Shown here one piece after another: positions 52,266 to 63,702 of a stretch of 64,000 nucleotides of DNA. This stretch comes from Acestrorhynchus altus. Taxonomy: Eukaryota; Chordata; Actinopteri; Characiformes; Acestrorhynchidae. Location: NCBI GenBank assembly GCA_034509495.1, contig CM067515.1, forward strand, positions 13,917,881 to 13,981,880, read 5' to 3'. Under the pieces are notes generated by a model. It had not been told where the DNA came from. It ran no database searches and saw only the letters and a program-made list of their open reading frames with translations. Both the position numbers and the translations under genes were made by a program. Position 1 is the first letter of the stretch, and every line of letters starts with the position of its first letter.

Positions 52266-55200
52266 CATGTCTAGTCACTGCTCTAGAGAGTCTCATTCTA
52301 TTGGCAGTACTTCTCTACAGATATACATGAATCTGTTGACACCATGCTTAATGCCAGGCAGAGGCTGGAAGCCCATGTAAAAAGCCCCCCATCCTTGAGA
52401 TGTGGAGCAGTGCTCCTATTTGGTATTAGTTGGGGAGTTGGGTTGAGGTGGGGTAGTAATCATGCAACATTCTGACTTCAGGATAAACTCTTTTTAAAAC
52501 CCTTGATTTCAGAAGAAACATTAATGAGCAGGTGTCCCATTACCCATGTCCCATGTGTCTGACCCATGTGTTTGTTTGGATCGTAGACTGTGCAACTCCT
52601 CAGGAATTGCCAATACATGCAAAAACAGTGGAGGCAGAGTATGATGTCCATGAAAGATTGAACAACAACCACTAATCTTCTTTGCTTAACCAATAGTGAA
52701 TAGGACATTCCGCTCCAATCCACCCCCAAGTGGACATAGCTTTTAATCCCCTAGATTGTTAAAGGGCATGCACTATGTGGTAAATGCACCTTGCATAGCT
52801 GCTGTTTACAATACACCCCCATTAGCCATAATTTTAATACCACCAGCCTATTATTGTGTTGTCCCTCTGAAGAGCTCTGAAAATGTCCTGTGGTATCTGT
52901 CACCAAGACTTAAGCAGCAGATGCTATGAGTCCCTGCTGGTTTACCCCATTGATTTGTACAGCGTGCTTGTCTCCTGATCAGTGACAGCTGCGGCTTGTC
53001 AGGAAGAGTGCCTGTGCAGACTTAGAAAAACAAAAGAAATCATAGTACCATCGTACATATGCTAATGCGTGTTGGATTTCTAAAGATCTTAAGATCCTTT
53101 CAAAAGATCTTAAAGATGTGCTTTCTCTTCCAAATAAAAGACGTTATGAGGATTGATCCAAAGATATTAAGAGCTGCCGACTGTTCTTGTCTTTTAATGA
53201 ACAGTGTCCTAAATAATTCCCTACTGATACAAGAAAGATCCCAACATTTCTAGGATGGAAAAGTTTTCAGACCCCCAAACTATGACATTTCTATCTCCGA
53301 GCCTCACAGTTAATATGAGGTTTTTGTGATCAAATTCTATGACTCAGCTTTGGATTGATCCGTCCACAGCACATTGTTTCATGTTGGGAGTTGTTTTAAT
53401 TCATCTGTTAGCATTTAGCAACAGAGCTGTGCTCTCCTAAAAGAGAAGATGAAGGCCATAATAAACATCTTGTGTGGTACCTGGACCAAAAATGCAGAAC
53501 CCAAAGGACCTCATCAGCTACAGGCTGGTGGTGCTGACTTCTAAGCTGATGAAGTCACTGGAGAGGCTCTGATGAGCACATCCATGGACCCTCTTCTTTT
53601 TAAATTCCTTTCCAGACTCCTATGCATCTGCAACCTTCTTTTTGAAGGCCTGAGAGCTCTTTGCACCTTGCCATGGTGAACCCACTCACCTGACAAATCA
53701 GGAGCAAACCAAACCTGATTCTAATTTTAGGCATTTTAAGCAGTAACAAGTGTGGGGGGGTGCCATAACCTTTTTCTTCACAGGATAAATTGAAATTCTA
53801 ATAAATGTTTTACCAATTATTTAAAAAAATCATGGGTAAAGTTATGTTTGGTTAGATCATCTCCATCTCTTAATGTTGTTAAATGAAATCAAATGTCCAG
53901 AGGTTTAAATATGTTACCAAAGACAAAGTGTTCATGACAAAGTGTTTTAAACATATCTGTACATGCATTGTAGGTTTGAGCTGAGTTCAAAAATGCGTGA
54001 GGCTTGCCTCATTTTGAAGAATCACCTGAATGATGGTGCCAAAACTGCAAAGAGTAAAGAACTGGTAGGTGGTTTTCTCTACATGATATCATTTCTTCAA
54101 ATTCATATTTCATAACATATTCCATCTGTTGTAACCAGTCATTCAATGCAATCTGCTTCTGTTAACTGTACCACTGCAGCTGTCCAGCACTCACACTGTG
54201 CAACTGGAATGGTTCAGGGTGTCCAGCGCTAAGATGTCTCAGCCGTCGCGGGTGTCCAACTACCTGATGGCTTTCTCGGAAATCTCCCCTGTCCTGCTGG
54301 GCCATGTAGTTAACATGACTGATGGAAATGGCAACACAGCTTTGCATTACAGTGTCTCACATTCGAACTTCAATGTCGTTGGCCTGCTGCTCGACACAGG
54401 TTATTCCAAGTCACACACTTGTAAGGGTAAATGTAATCTGGAATTCTGTGGTAGACATATGGACATCAGTGTAAGTTTATATGCGTGTTGGTGTGTTTTG
54501 CACAGGAAAGTGCAACGTGGATCAGCAGAACAAGGCTGGATATACCGCTGTGATGCTGGCAGCATTATCTGCAGTGAAGGAAGAGGAAGACATGTTGGTT
54601 GTTAAGAAGCTGTTTAGTCTGGGCAATGTCAATGCTAAGGCAAGCCAGGTGAGTGTGTGTCCAATAATTAGTTATTGCTCTTTTACTCTTGAATTCAGTC
54701 CAGAGGCAACGCTGCATTTTGGATTTTAGAGAACTTCACGCTTCCAACCACCGATGAGCTTCATGGAGATGCCGATTCCCTTTACCAGCACAGTGCCGAA
54801 ACTGCTAACAATTGTTAGCTGGCCATGATATTGTTTTTGAGAGATACTAGAATACAATTACCTCCCTCAAACTGGACAGAACAAGTCCTTCCCCCTTCTA
54901 TTCACTCTGCTGACACGACTGCACACCGTTGCTCAGATCCAACCTCTTCATGCAGATGACACAACTGTAGTGGGTCTCATCAGCAACAACGATGAGACAA
55001 ACTGCAGAAGAGAGGTCAGCTGCCTCTCCTTATGGTGCACTCATCTCTTTCTGAACATCAATAAGATGAAGGAGATTGTTGTGGACTTCAGGAGAATGCG
55101 CACCCAGCATGCTCCTCTGCCCGTCAGTGTGCTCAGTCAAGTACATTGTACTCATCAATCAAGTACTGCTGTGGAGAGGGTGAGCAGCACCAAGTTTTTG

Positions 55201-57756
55201 GGCGTGCATGTCACACATGACCTGCCCTTGAGCAACAACACAGCATCACTGACCAGAAAAGCCCACCAGCACCTCTACTTCCTCTGTTAACTGAGAAGTG
55301 ATAGACCCCCCATAATGTGCACCTTCTACAGTGGTGCCATTCAGAGCATCCTGGAGATCTGCATCACTGTGTGGTACGGCGCCTGCACCTCGTCTTGCCA
55401 CAAGACCCTACAGAGCATTGCGAATGCATCTGAGAAGATCGTCAGCAGTCCTCTCCCCTCCCTCAAGGACATTCACTGCACCCACCTTACTCTGAAAGCC
55501 CTCTGCATGACTGGTCTTCCCCATTTTGCTCCCTGCACATGTGAATATCCCCCCATTAATATAAGCACACTGTCACTTTGAACAGCCTATAAGCTTGTGT
55601 GACGTGTGAAAGGTATATGCCACCTTAAAGGGACCCAGTTTTATATTTTCTACAATTGATGTGTATAGTGTTTATATAATCTTTACTCTACATACTGGTG
55701 TCTGTTTTAATGTTTATTACTGAACCGTGGGTCTGAGAGAAACACAGTTTCACTTCTTAGTATGTATTGAACATATTGCAGCTTTGACTGATAAAAGCTG
55801 ACTTTGATTTGCTGTTTCATCTACTGAAAATAGGAAGCAAAGCTGAAGTTCATATACATGTGGTTACACAAAGAGTAGTACTGTAACACATCTGTGAATG
55901 AATAATCAGTTGTTACACTACTGTTACCTACACAAATTTATTACAAACACTTAAAATAAATTGTACTGACTGTTTCTAATTTTATAAACTGGTGACGGTG
56001 TAGTAGTAAATTCTATTAACTTCACCTTGAAACCCTGAAATGTGTCCCTTGCTGTAGAGAAACATGTCTTTTCATGCGATTAGATGAATTTGACCTGCAG
56101 TTTGCCTGCTGCTAATCATGTTAGAAACCCCAACGAGCAAACCTAATGACGCTTGCCTTGCTTGCTGATTGTGGCAAAATGATAAAATCAGATTTTCATT
56201 CAAATTTCTGTTTTAAACTTTTTACATTTTAAGGCTGGGCAGACTGCACTCATGCTGGCGGTGAGTCACGGGAGGCAGGAGATGGTGCGCGCGCTTCTGG
56301 AATGTGGTGCTAGTGTGAACGTACAGGACGACGAAGGCTCCACAGCGCTCATGTGTGCCAGCGAACACGGCCGTGCTGAAATTGTCTCCCTCCTGCTGGA
56401 GCAGCCTGGCTGTGACATTTCTATTGTAGACAACGTATGCATTCTATACTGAGTGTAACAGATTCCAGTTACCTTAACAAATGAAACCGATCTGATTAGG
56501 TTCATGAGTGAATCATAACCTTCTAACTTTGTTCCTTCAGGATGGCAGCAACGCCCTGTCCATTGCCCTGGAGGCATCCCACAATGACATTGCTGTGTTG
56601 CTTTACGCACACATGAACTACTCGAAAGCTCAGGCAGATGTGAGTAGACCTTCACTGGAGGTCTGTTTTAAATCAAACCTTTTCTTAATTAGATTCTTTA
56701 AATGTACATACATTGAATTTCGACCTGCTCATTAAATGACAGGTAGACATTTTAACTAGTAACTCTTACAAGTTTTCTACTGTGCTTTGTGCAGATTGTG
56801 TTGATGTGTGTCTCCTGATCCTGGCTTATTACACCAGGCAAACAATTTACATTCAGTCTTCAATTAGAAAGCATAGTTGATGAAGGGGCTGTACTTTCCA
56901 TTAGTTTAATGCTGTCAGTTTTAAAGCAGTCATGTTCTCATTCCTTAAACAACCAGATCACAAGATGTATAGCGTGGTAATGGAAAGGATGTTGGTCTGT
57001 GTCAGAAGCGTTGGAGTAAGAAAACAGAAATGGAAATCACTCAAATTGGCCAAAGAACTGTCCAATTCATTGTTCAAGCATTGGTGGAACAATGGAGACT
57101 GGAGAACTGTCAAATTAACATTCATCAATGCACTTTACTTGCCTGGTCTTCACATTCCAGGACAACAATGCCAAGATTCTTTAACGTCAGAGGAATCATT
57201 TCCATACATGTATCAATCACCTTTTAATTCTGTGTAAAATACTAGAGAGGTTTTTACAGCGTGCTCTGACTCTCCGGGCTACAAATGAGTGCAACCCTGT
57301 GCAACCAATTCGCACCAAAGTAGGTGAACCTGATTCACATTTGCTCATGCATCCTAACTGGGCAGATTGGTATTGCTGAGGTTTAACTGGCGATTAAGTT
57401 TTCTCCCAGTTTTTTTGAGCCGTGTAGGAGCACATATACAGTGGATGGACATTTACAAAGAATGGAAGCTTATTTGAAAGATTACTGTGTTATGATCCAT
57501 TATGTTGTCCTGCAAATTTGTTGAGTCCAATCAAAAACAATAGCACCTATAAGATGCATCATACTTTGAAATATTAGAAAAACTGTCCAGATCCTTGCAA
57601 TACTGGTGCTGATTGGAATGTGTTCATGTGTTGACTAGTTGTTCACTAGAGTTGTAAATCTAAAATCTTTTGTTTTGATCACCTTCTTTCTTGTAGGTTC
57701 CCAAAGCAACACCAAGGAGTCCATCAAGTCCTAGAAAAACATGGCCGTCTGAGTAA
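48673..57756 (+). CDS. kank3: KN motif and ankyrin repeat domain protein 3
   Basis: KANK-family scaffold at the cell cortex; family members bind talin through the KN motif and link focal adhesions to cortical microtubule complexes. Coding exons: 48673-48709 (ATG; the exon itself starts at 48630), 49277-50905, 51004-51112, 51750-51986, 53974-54064, 54180-54399, 54506-54648, 56234-56434, 56541-56639 and 57697-57756 (TAA). All phases agree, giving 941 residues. The KN motif is at about residues 32-70 (YSVQTPYGFQLDLDFLKYVE). Next come a Ser/Pro-rich linker with PPPPPPRNPR, coiled coils at about 244-305 and 420-464, LKSIMKRKDGSG with FVGILNG before the ankyrin region, an acidic Ser/Glu tract (51750-51986) and ankyrin repeats from about 745 to 910 (DGNGNTALHYSVSH, AGQTALMLAVSHGRQEM). 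The start MTQSVQ...LANLG fits KANK3-type N-termini, and ndufa7 next door supports kank3 over kank1, kank2 or kank4. Donors after 51112 (gtctgt) and 54399 (gttatt) are weak. Confidence 0.94.
51225..51530. repeat. Interspersed repeat in kank3 intron
   Basis: Contains 'cttttggaatgagctgggaa', 'gctgaatgcaatcaaatctt' and 'cagcaatgctccaaaatgat' and ends with 'cccaatacttttgtcc'. These are the same ordered blocks as the copies at 31.8, 48.2 and 52.1 kb. Confidence 0.65.
52080..52520. repeat. Interspersed repeat with (CA)n inside
   Basis: It opens 'cactatatgtccaaatattt' and 'gtggacac', then a CA microsatellite of about 80 bp (about 52185-52264), then 'gatgtggagcagtgctccta'. Same family as the copies at 31.8, 48.2 and 51.2 kb. 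It lies in the kank3 intron between 51986 and 53974. Confidence 0.7.
53470..53610 (+). mobile_element. LINE reverse-transcriptase fragment (N-terminal part)
   Basis: The plus strand reads PKDLISYRLVVLTSKLMKSLERL before two stops. This is the start of the reverse transcriptase domain typical of CR1/L2/Rex1-type LINEs (the 'DYRPVALTS..MKTLERL' region). It is short, broken, and within the same kank3 intron as the repeat at 52.1 kb. Confidence 0.6.
54870..55620 (+). mobile_element. LINE reverse-transcriptase fragment (C-terminal part)
   Basis: The plus strand reads HADDTTVVGLISNNDET, where the catalytic F/YADD box has become HADD. It continues MKEIVVDFRRMRTQHAPLP, TKFLGVHVTHDL and, after a stop, FYSGAIQSILEICITVWYGA. 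This is the downstream half of a CR1/L2/Rex1-type reverse transcriptase, truncated at the 5' end and interrupted by stops. It lies in the kank3 intron between 54648 and 56234. Confidence 0.8.
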
Positions 57757-59571
57757 TGTAGATTGAGCTCCGGCAAATGGACTGAAATGGATATTAGCAG
57801 GACTAACTATCTGTACTGGAACGCTAACATTGTTTATATAACAGGTTTACATGTAGTAATACTGTATATGCAAACTGCTCAATTTATATTCAGTTTCATG
57901 AAATCATATTGTGTTATATCTCTAGTTGTGTTATTGTTTTTGTGTAAAACTGCAATAATCGCACCATCATTGTGTTTGGAGGAGAGAGGGGTGTATGTCT
58001 ATAGATCAGGACCTCGGCCTGTTTTAATCGTTTCAAATTGGTGAGCCAGCATTTGGTTCTTAAGGCTCCATTCGGTATGTTTTAGCTGCAGCTATGATTT
58101 TGGACTCTTATAGGCATGAAATCTGTGGAATAGTAGGTTGACAGTATAGAGATATGGCAAGAGCACCAGCCTAGATTTGCTTGGAAGGAGCAGGTTTTAG
58201 AAGGGCCTTCTGCTGGGATATCCCCCCCGGACGTGATTGTCAGAACAGCTTTATTTTATTGATATTTCTTTGTAAATATAAATTAAACGGACACATTTAG
58301 AGCACGTGGATATTAGCTCTATTCAATGTTGACTGTGTCTTTGACCCATAAATTCAGTCAGTATGCAAAAAGTGATAAATCAGGGAACATATTTTGTCAC
58401 TTTGGGTTATTAACAGTATTTTTGTTGTACTTGTACCTGTTTTAAAACCTTCTTACCAAAGAGCAAAATTAGTGAATAGCTTGCCAATTACATAGTTGTT
58501 TGTATGTTTCTTTGAGTGTTTTCCCTGCTTAGCTGCACCTCATTCAGCTCATGAATGACTCAACACTTAATGAGTAGAACAGGACTAATAGAGCAGCAAT
58601 CCTTCACAGAGATAGGGGTGATTGTTTTGCACTGATATATTTAAAAAGGATTGTGCATTCACATTCTTTTTTTTTTTTAGACAAGCAGGGGGTGCCTCAT
58701 AACTGCGATTGGAAAATAAGGTCCTGAGGTCTTTTATTGTGTCCAGGCACATAGAAAAGAAACTGTCTGTCTGCAAGGAGTAGGAAACGGAGGTGGAGAT
58801 GCATATATAACTCAGGTTTGGTGTTTGTTGGGAAAGAATAAGTTATGAAGAAATATACACCATAACTTGCACTGTGAGGGGGCAGTAAGATGATTTATCA
58901 TGATGATGATGATGATGATGAAGAACTTCTTCAGTTACTATTTTACTGTTACACCTACACAAATAATCAGGAGAGCATTATATATCCACCATATACACAC
59001 ACACCATATTTCAGGCTGTTTCATGCACAACTGTCTAAAGTTATATTTTCAGTTAGCTCCGCCTCTTGGGGCCTGAAATAAACCTCTGTGTCTGTCACAC
59101 TTCTCTTAGCTAATCACTTATTTGCATTAAGATGTTATGCATGTACGTATGTTTCTATTTGGAAAGCTTGTTTGTTGTCAAACAAAACAAAACTGTGTTA
59201 AATGTCTGTTGCAGAGAAGGGCTGGACTGGCAGCTTAATTCAGCCCTTTTTTTACTGGGTCCTTTTCACCCGTTTTGTCCAGTTTTAAGTGGCCCCTTTT
59301 AATCAGTTTCATTTTGTCTACTGTGGAGGTGTAGAGTTAACCGGCCCCTTCACCTTATCAATGGTCCACATCCATAGCAGCCCATTGGGTTTTTTCCAGA
59401 TTCTCACGATGGCTCATCCCTGCTAGTAGATTTGTGGAAGTTATGGGGAAAAAATGCAATTTTTTATTTTTTAAATGTAGCACAACTGGTGCAAGTTTGT
59501 CTGTTCCAATTTAATACTATGTTTAGCTGGAGGCCTAGGACCAACTCCTGATCTACTAGTAAGGCTCAAAA
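57757..59571. other. kank3: kank3 3' flank / probable 3' UTR
   Basis: The start of this stretch must be kank3 3' UTR, but no strong polyadenylation site close to the stop is obvious; 'tgaaataaacc' near 59080 and AATAAA at 62089 are candidates. There is a short GAT repeat at about 58899-58920. No other gene was recognised. Confidence 0.45.
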
Positions 59572-60135
59572 TATTATAATTTCCGTCCGTCCGTCCGTCT
59601 TCTGCCATTTATCCGTGGCCGGGTCGCGGGGGCAGCAGTCTGAGCAGGGATGCCCAGCCCTCCCTCTCCCCCGACACCTCAGCCAGCTCCTCGGGAGGGA
59701 CCCGAGGTGTTCCCAGGCCAGCCGAGAGACATAGTCCCTCCAGCGTGTCCTGGGTCTACTCCCAGCGGTCTCCTCCCAGTGGGACATGCCTGGAACACCT
59801 CCCTAGGGAGACGTCCAGGGGGCATCCGAAAAAGACCCTAATGAAACAACAGAATAAAGGCCCCGCAACGTCGTCCGGTATGGCGCAACCGGGGCCCCTC
59901 CCTGGAACCAGGCCTGGGGTTGGGGCTCGGGAGCGAGCGCCTGGTGGCCAGGTCTTTGCCCATGGGGCCCGGCCGGGCCCAGCCCGAAGAGGCAACGTGG
60001 GCCACTTCTCGTGTGGGCCCACCACCCACAGAGGAAACCATTGGGGTCGGGTGCTGTGTGGATTGGGTGGCAGTCGAGGGCGGGGTCCTCGGCGGCCCGA
60101 TCCCTGGACACATCGGCTGGCTGTATTATAATTTC
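59572..60135 (-). mobile_element. Internally deleted LINE with 12-bp target duplication
   Basis: A GC-rich block (59584-60123) is bounded by a perfect 12-bp direct repeat, TATTATAATTTC, at 59572-59583 and 60124-60135. On the minus strand it ends in a (GGAC)n-type tail ('ggacggacggacgg', about 59584-59597), as expected for the 3' end of a non-LTR element. Just before it, the minus strand encodes RPRTRWRDYVSRLAWEHLG, the C-terminal tail seen in LINE ORF2 proteins of fish. The 5' half looks like LINE leader sequence joined directly to this 3' end, so the copy lacks the enzyme domains and moved in trans. Confidence 0.75.
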
Positions 60136-62085
60136 ATTAAACAAATTATTTTAATTCATTAAATTTGTTATGAGTAAAATATTTCAACCATTCTGTTTTC
60201 CTATTATTAGTATTAGTATTATTAGTATAATTTCTTAAATCATTGGAAAGCATTCAGCACCTGAAAATTTTGTAGATCTTTCTCATAGTTCTCTCATATT
60301 ATTATTTTGAAAATATGAGGGGAAATGAGAACGCTGTACTGCTAATTCACAATTTGTGATTTTGATGCACAAAAGTGTAATTATTAGTTTGTTCAACAAT
60401 ACAAATTAAAGTCACTAAATCTTACTTTAATACTCCACAGCTATTGTATGACCAGTCTTCAAAAGTGCCTTATTTGTGCACTGATGCCTCCAAAACACCA
60501 TTCAGTGCTTGGTTCCCAACCATCACCACTTGCCATGTAATTTGAATACTCATAGCGGTTGTGACAATCAGAAAACATGTTCTACATGTTCTACAGACAG
60601 ACTCTGAGTGTAAGCTTGATATCTCGATTGCTGACAATGATTAGTTACACACATCTCGCAATGAATGTTCCAGTGGGTGTTCCTGATTTGTACACAGGTG
60701 GAAAAGGAGGGACAGGGGCACGTGGAATAAAATGTATTGTACACACAAGTAGAGATGGCTGAAAAGGTCAGACCATCTAAAACTTAATTTTGGTTTGGAT
60801 GGCCATGTCGACCTTGGCAACATGGATGCATTCATTTTGAACTTCTTCAGAACTTCTGAAGGAGCACTTCAGCGGAGGGGTGTAGTTGTGGTGTCGAATT
60901 TTCTAGAAGGATGGAAAAGTTGGATTAGTCCACAAAACGAACTATTGGTTGAGGTGTTGCTGTTCTGTATTGGGGGAAGGATGGGAAGAGCGAGACAGTG
61001 ATCAAGGCCAAGGAGGACCAGGAACTACCTGGGCAGACCCCTATTGGTAAACGTAATGCAAGCAATTCTATTTGACCACCAGTATGTAATAAATTGAATA
61101 ACCAAAGGTGGTGGGACAGAAATGCCAAAAACTGAGGTTCCATGAGAATTCCAGCAAAGGCAAGCTCAAAACAAATAAATCCAGATGTTCTGTCACCCAA
61201 AATAACATTTGGGGAGTTGGAAATGGAAATACCCGACCACTTGACATGGCTCATTTGTGCCATCTAGGGGTGAACTGAGTTGAGGTAAAAAGCCATTACT
61301 TTGAAAACCAAATGCTTTTTCCTTCATTGCGTCACTGCTTTTTGTTCTGAATCAGTGCTTCAGTGTAACTAGTGTTTAGGGTTTTTTAACTGTAGCATCA
61401 CCAATCATCTCAATCCTTTCTTAGATCAACTAAAAAGAGCAGCTGCAGTGTCCAACACTTCATAGGCTGCAGGTAGAACTCTACTGAACATCTTGAGTAT
61501 CATCCAGTACGTTTCCTTTAAAGGTTAAGAAGCATTAAAAGCAGCTGTTTTATTTGAAGATTGTTTCTCTTCAGATAAGTGTTTAAATGTAGGCCATCGT
61601 GCCATTTAACACTCTTACAGGAACATCACATAGTGTCAGCATATGCTGTTTCAGGTTTACCTTGGATTGGATTCATTCAAACCAGGATTCTTTGCTGATG
61701 TCAGATAGTAGAGCTATAGCTGAATAATGAGGATCATGAATATGTCTAAGATCTTTCCAAACTATTACCTGCTGCAATGATAAAGACAGAGATTAACGTC
61801 AGTGCATGTTTCTAGATTCCCAAGACAAGTCAGTGTTCAGTCTCTTCTGCTGTATCTCACCACCACTGTACTAGCAGACATAGCACCACTACTCCACCAA
61901 AGGTATTCTAATTTTATACTGAATTAACCTTTCATTTGCTATATAAATATGTACTCACTATATCAGTTATTTGCTGTTTCAGAAAATGTGCCTAATCCCT
62001 CATTTGACCATTTTACTGTATTATTTACTGTATTGCTGTTTTTATGCCTTGTGTGTCTTCAGCTGCCTAGCCACTCTAAACACGT
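60136..62085. other. Gene-free interval
   Basis: No exon or named repeat was recognised on either strand. Short frames at 60577-61263 lack family features. Confidence 0.45.
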
Positions 62086-62088
62086 GCA

Positions 62089-62094
62089 AATAAA
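62089..62094 (+). terminator. Plus-strand polyadenylation signal candidate
   Basis: AATAAA in the context 'gtgcaaataaagtttgg'. It could end a very long kank3 transcript or an unannotated plus-strand RNA. Confidence 0.3.
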
Positions 62095-62151
62095 GTTTGG
62101 ATTACCATGAATTACTGCTTTGTGATTATTCAACACAAACCTTAGATTTTG

Positions 62152-62157
62152 TTTATT
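62152..62157 (-). terminator. dpp9: Minus-strand polyadenylation signal candidate
   Basis: AATAAA on the minus strand, about 1.45 kb downstream of the dpp9 stop codon. It is a candidate end for the dpp9 3' UTR, which would then cover 62158-63609, including a 67-codon minus-strand frame at 62200-62403. Confidence 0.3.
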
Positions 62158-63609
62158 TATAGGGCAGACAAATGTGAAGGCCACCGGTGTAATGTAGTTC
62201 TATGGGCACATCTGTATATCATCTCCACCCTGAAGACCAGACATCTGTAAACAAACCAAGGCATCTTGTGTAAGAGGCCACTTCTGAGCTTCCATCCATG
62301 CTATTCCGTTGAAGACCACAGTATAAGTGCAGACAGGGTGCAGATATGCTCCTCTGTAATCTGCAAAATGAGGAACGGGATGGCCTACAGTAAAGGGTTT
62401 CATACATGGACCTCAAGTGCCGTTTCCAGTGCTGGGTTTTGTAATTGCTGACAGGGCCACAGGTCCACTGTTAGCTTTACTATTTAATCATTTCTTTTGC
62501 CCCTCGATCACACCTACCAGGATTTAATGTCTGGAACTGAAAACCTCAATGCGTGTATATATATATGCAAATACCATTTGCGACAGCACTCATATCTACA
62601 GAAGTACCAGATGTTTATGTCCACTAATGAGACCACATAATCCACCAGTGCCAAAACGTTCTCATGCTTCATTATTGCTCTTTGTTCTTCCATTTAATTA
62701 CCAAACACACAGGCAGTATGGAGTTGCAGATAGAATAAGTGACTAGTGAATTAGCCACCTACTTAAAATACCACTGAATCACAGTCATTTAATGAGATTC
62801 TACACATCATCACACCACTTATAAAAAGAATTGGAATTCATAAAAAATATGTTCCTTTAATAATACACACTTAAAATATGAATCGCAGGTAGTAGTGTGA
62901 GGTGTCTTTATGCAAGAGCCGCGACTGTCAAGGGGCGGCTGACAAGGTGACATGTTGTAATCCAGGTTGCACATAAGCACAACTGTTGTACTTGCAAAAT
63001 AGAAAAAAAGCTTGCTTTAAGTTAAAATGATCTGTTAACCAGAGGGAGATAAGAGCATTTCTGTATGTGAGAGTGGGGTGGGGGTGGGGGGGAGAGATCA
63101 GGGGAGGGAGAACATCTGTTAAGCCACTAGCAGGAAATTAAAAAAACAAAACAAAAAAAAAAAAACATTTTGGCAACTTAGTCAGTGTTGGGATGGGAGG
63201 ATCAGGAAGAAAAGAAATATCACAGAGATGTGGCACAAAAAAGAAAAACCTGACCCAACACAAAAAGAAAACTGCTTAGAAGTTCGTGAGCTACAAGGAT
63301 CCTTTTGTTGAAAGTACTGTGTGCCGCTTGCACCCCGTGTCTTGGGTGAGTCTGTCCTTTTATCAAACCTGTTAAAACTCTGCTGACATGCTCGAGACTG
63401 AACGTTTTGGGACAAGTCTGTTCCGGGCCGTAGCACAAAAAAAAAAAAAAAAAAAAGACTTCCAGAGGGGAAAACAGACAAGCAAAAGGCTAGAGAGAAG
63501 AACGCTGCCCTGAGCTGTTTACATCATGGCTGCTCAAAGGCGGTGGGGTTGTGATCAGATGACAGGAGGAGGGTGGCTGGAGACCGTCCCAAACAAAGTG
63601 CAGCCCTCA

Positions 63610-63702
63610 TCAGAGATTCTGCTGGAGGAAATATAGCAGCATGATCTCGTAGTGCTCGCCGGATTCAGGGCAGCGGATACTGTGCCTCTCGTTGGGATAG
63701 AT
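63610..63702 (-). CDS. dpp9: Dipeptidyl peptidase 9, last coding exon (partial gene)
   Basis: Cytosolic serine exopeptidase of the S9B/DPP4 family that removes N-terminal X-Pro dipeptides and restrains NLRP1/CARD8-type inflammasomes in mammals. This 31-codon exon runs from the acceptor 'cttgcag' (minus strand) to TGA at 63610-63612. It encodes IYPNERHSIRCPESGEHYE followed by a short tail ending in QNL. The His in NERHSIR is the catalytic histidine of the Ser-Asp-His triad. The NERHSIRCPESGEHYE form and the short tail fit DPP9; as I recall it, DPP8 has different residues here and a longer end. The other exons, with the catalytic Ser and Asp, lie beyond the right edge. Confidence 0.9.
   Translation of the reverse strand: MYPNERHSIRCPESGEHYEIMLLYFLQQNL

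Noticed and set aside
59745..60144. Overlapping GC-rich frames of 80-128 codons on both strands
   Set aside because: They fall inside the retroposed element bounded by the 12-bp duplication; open frames are expected from high GC.
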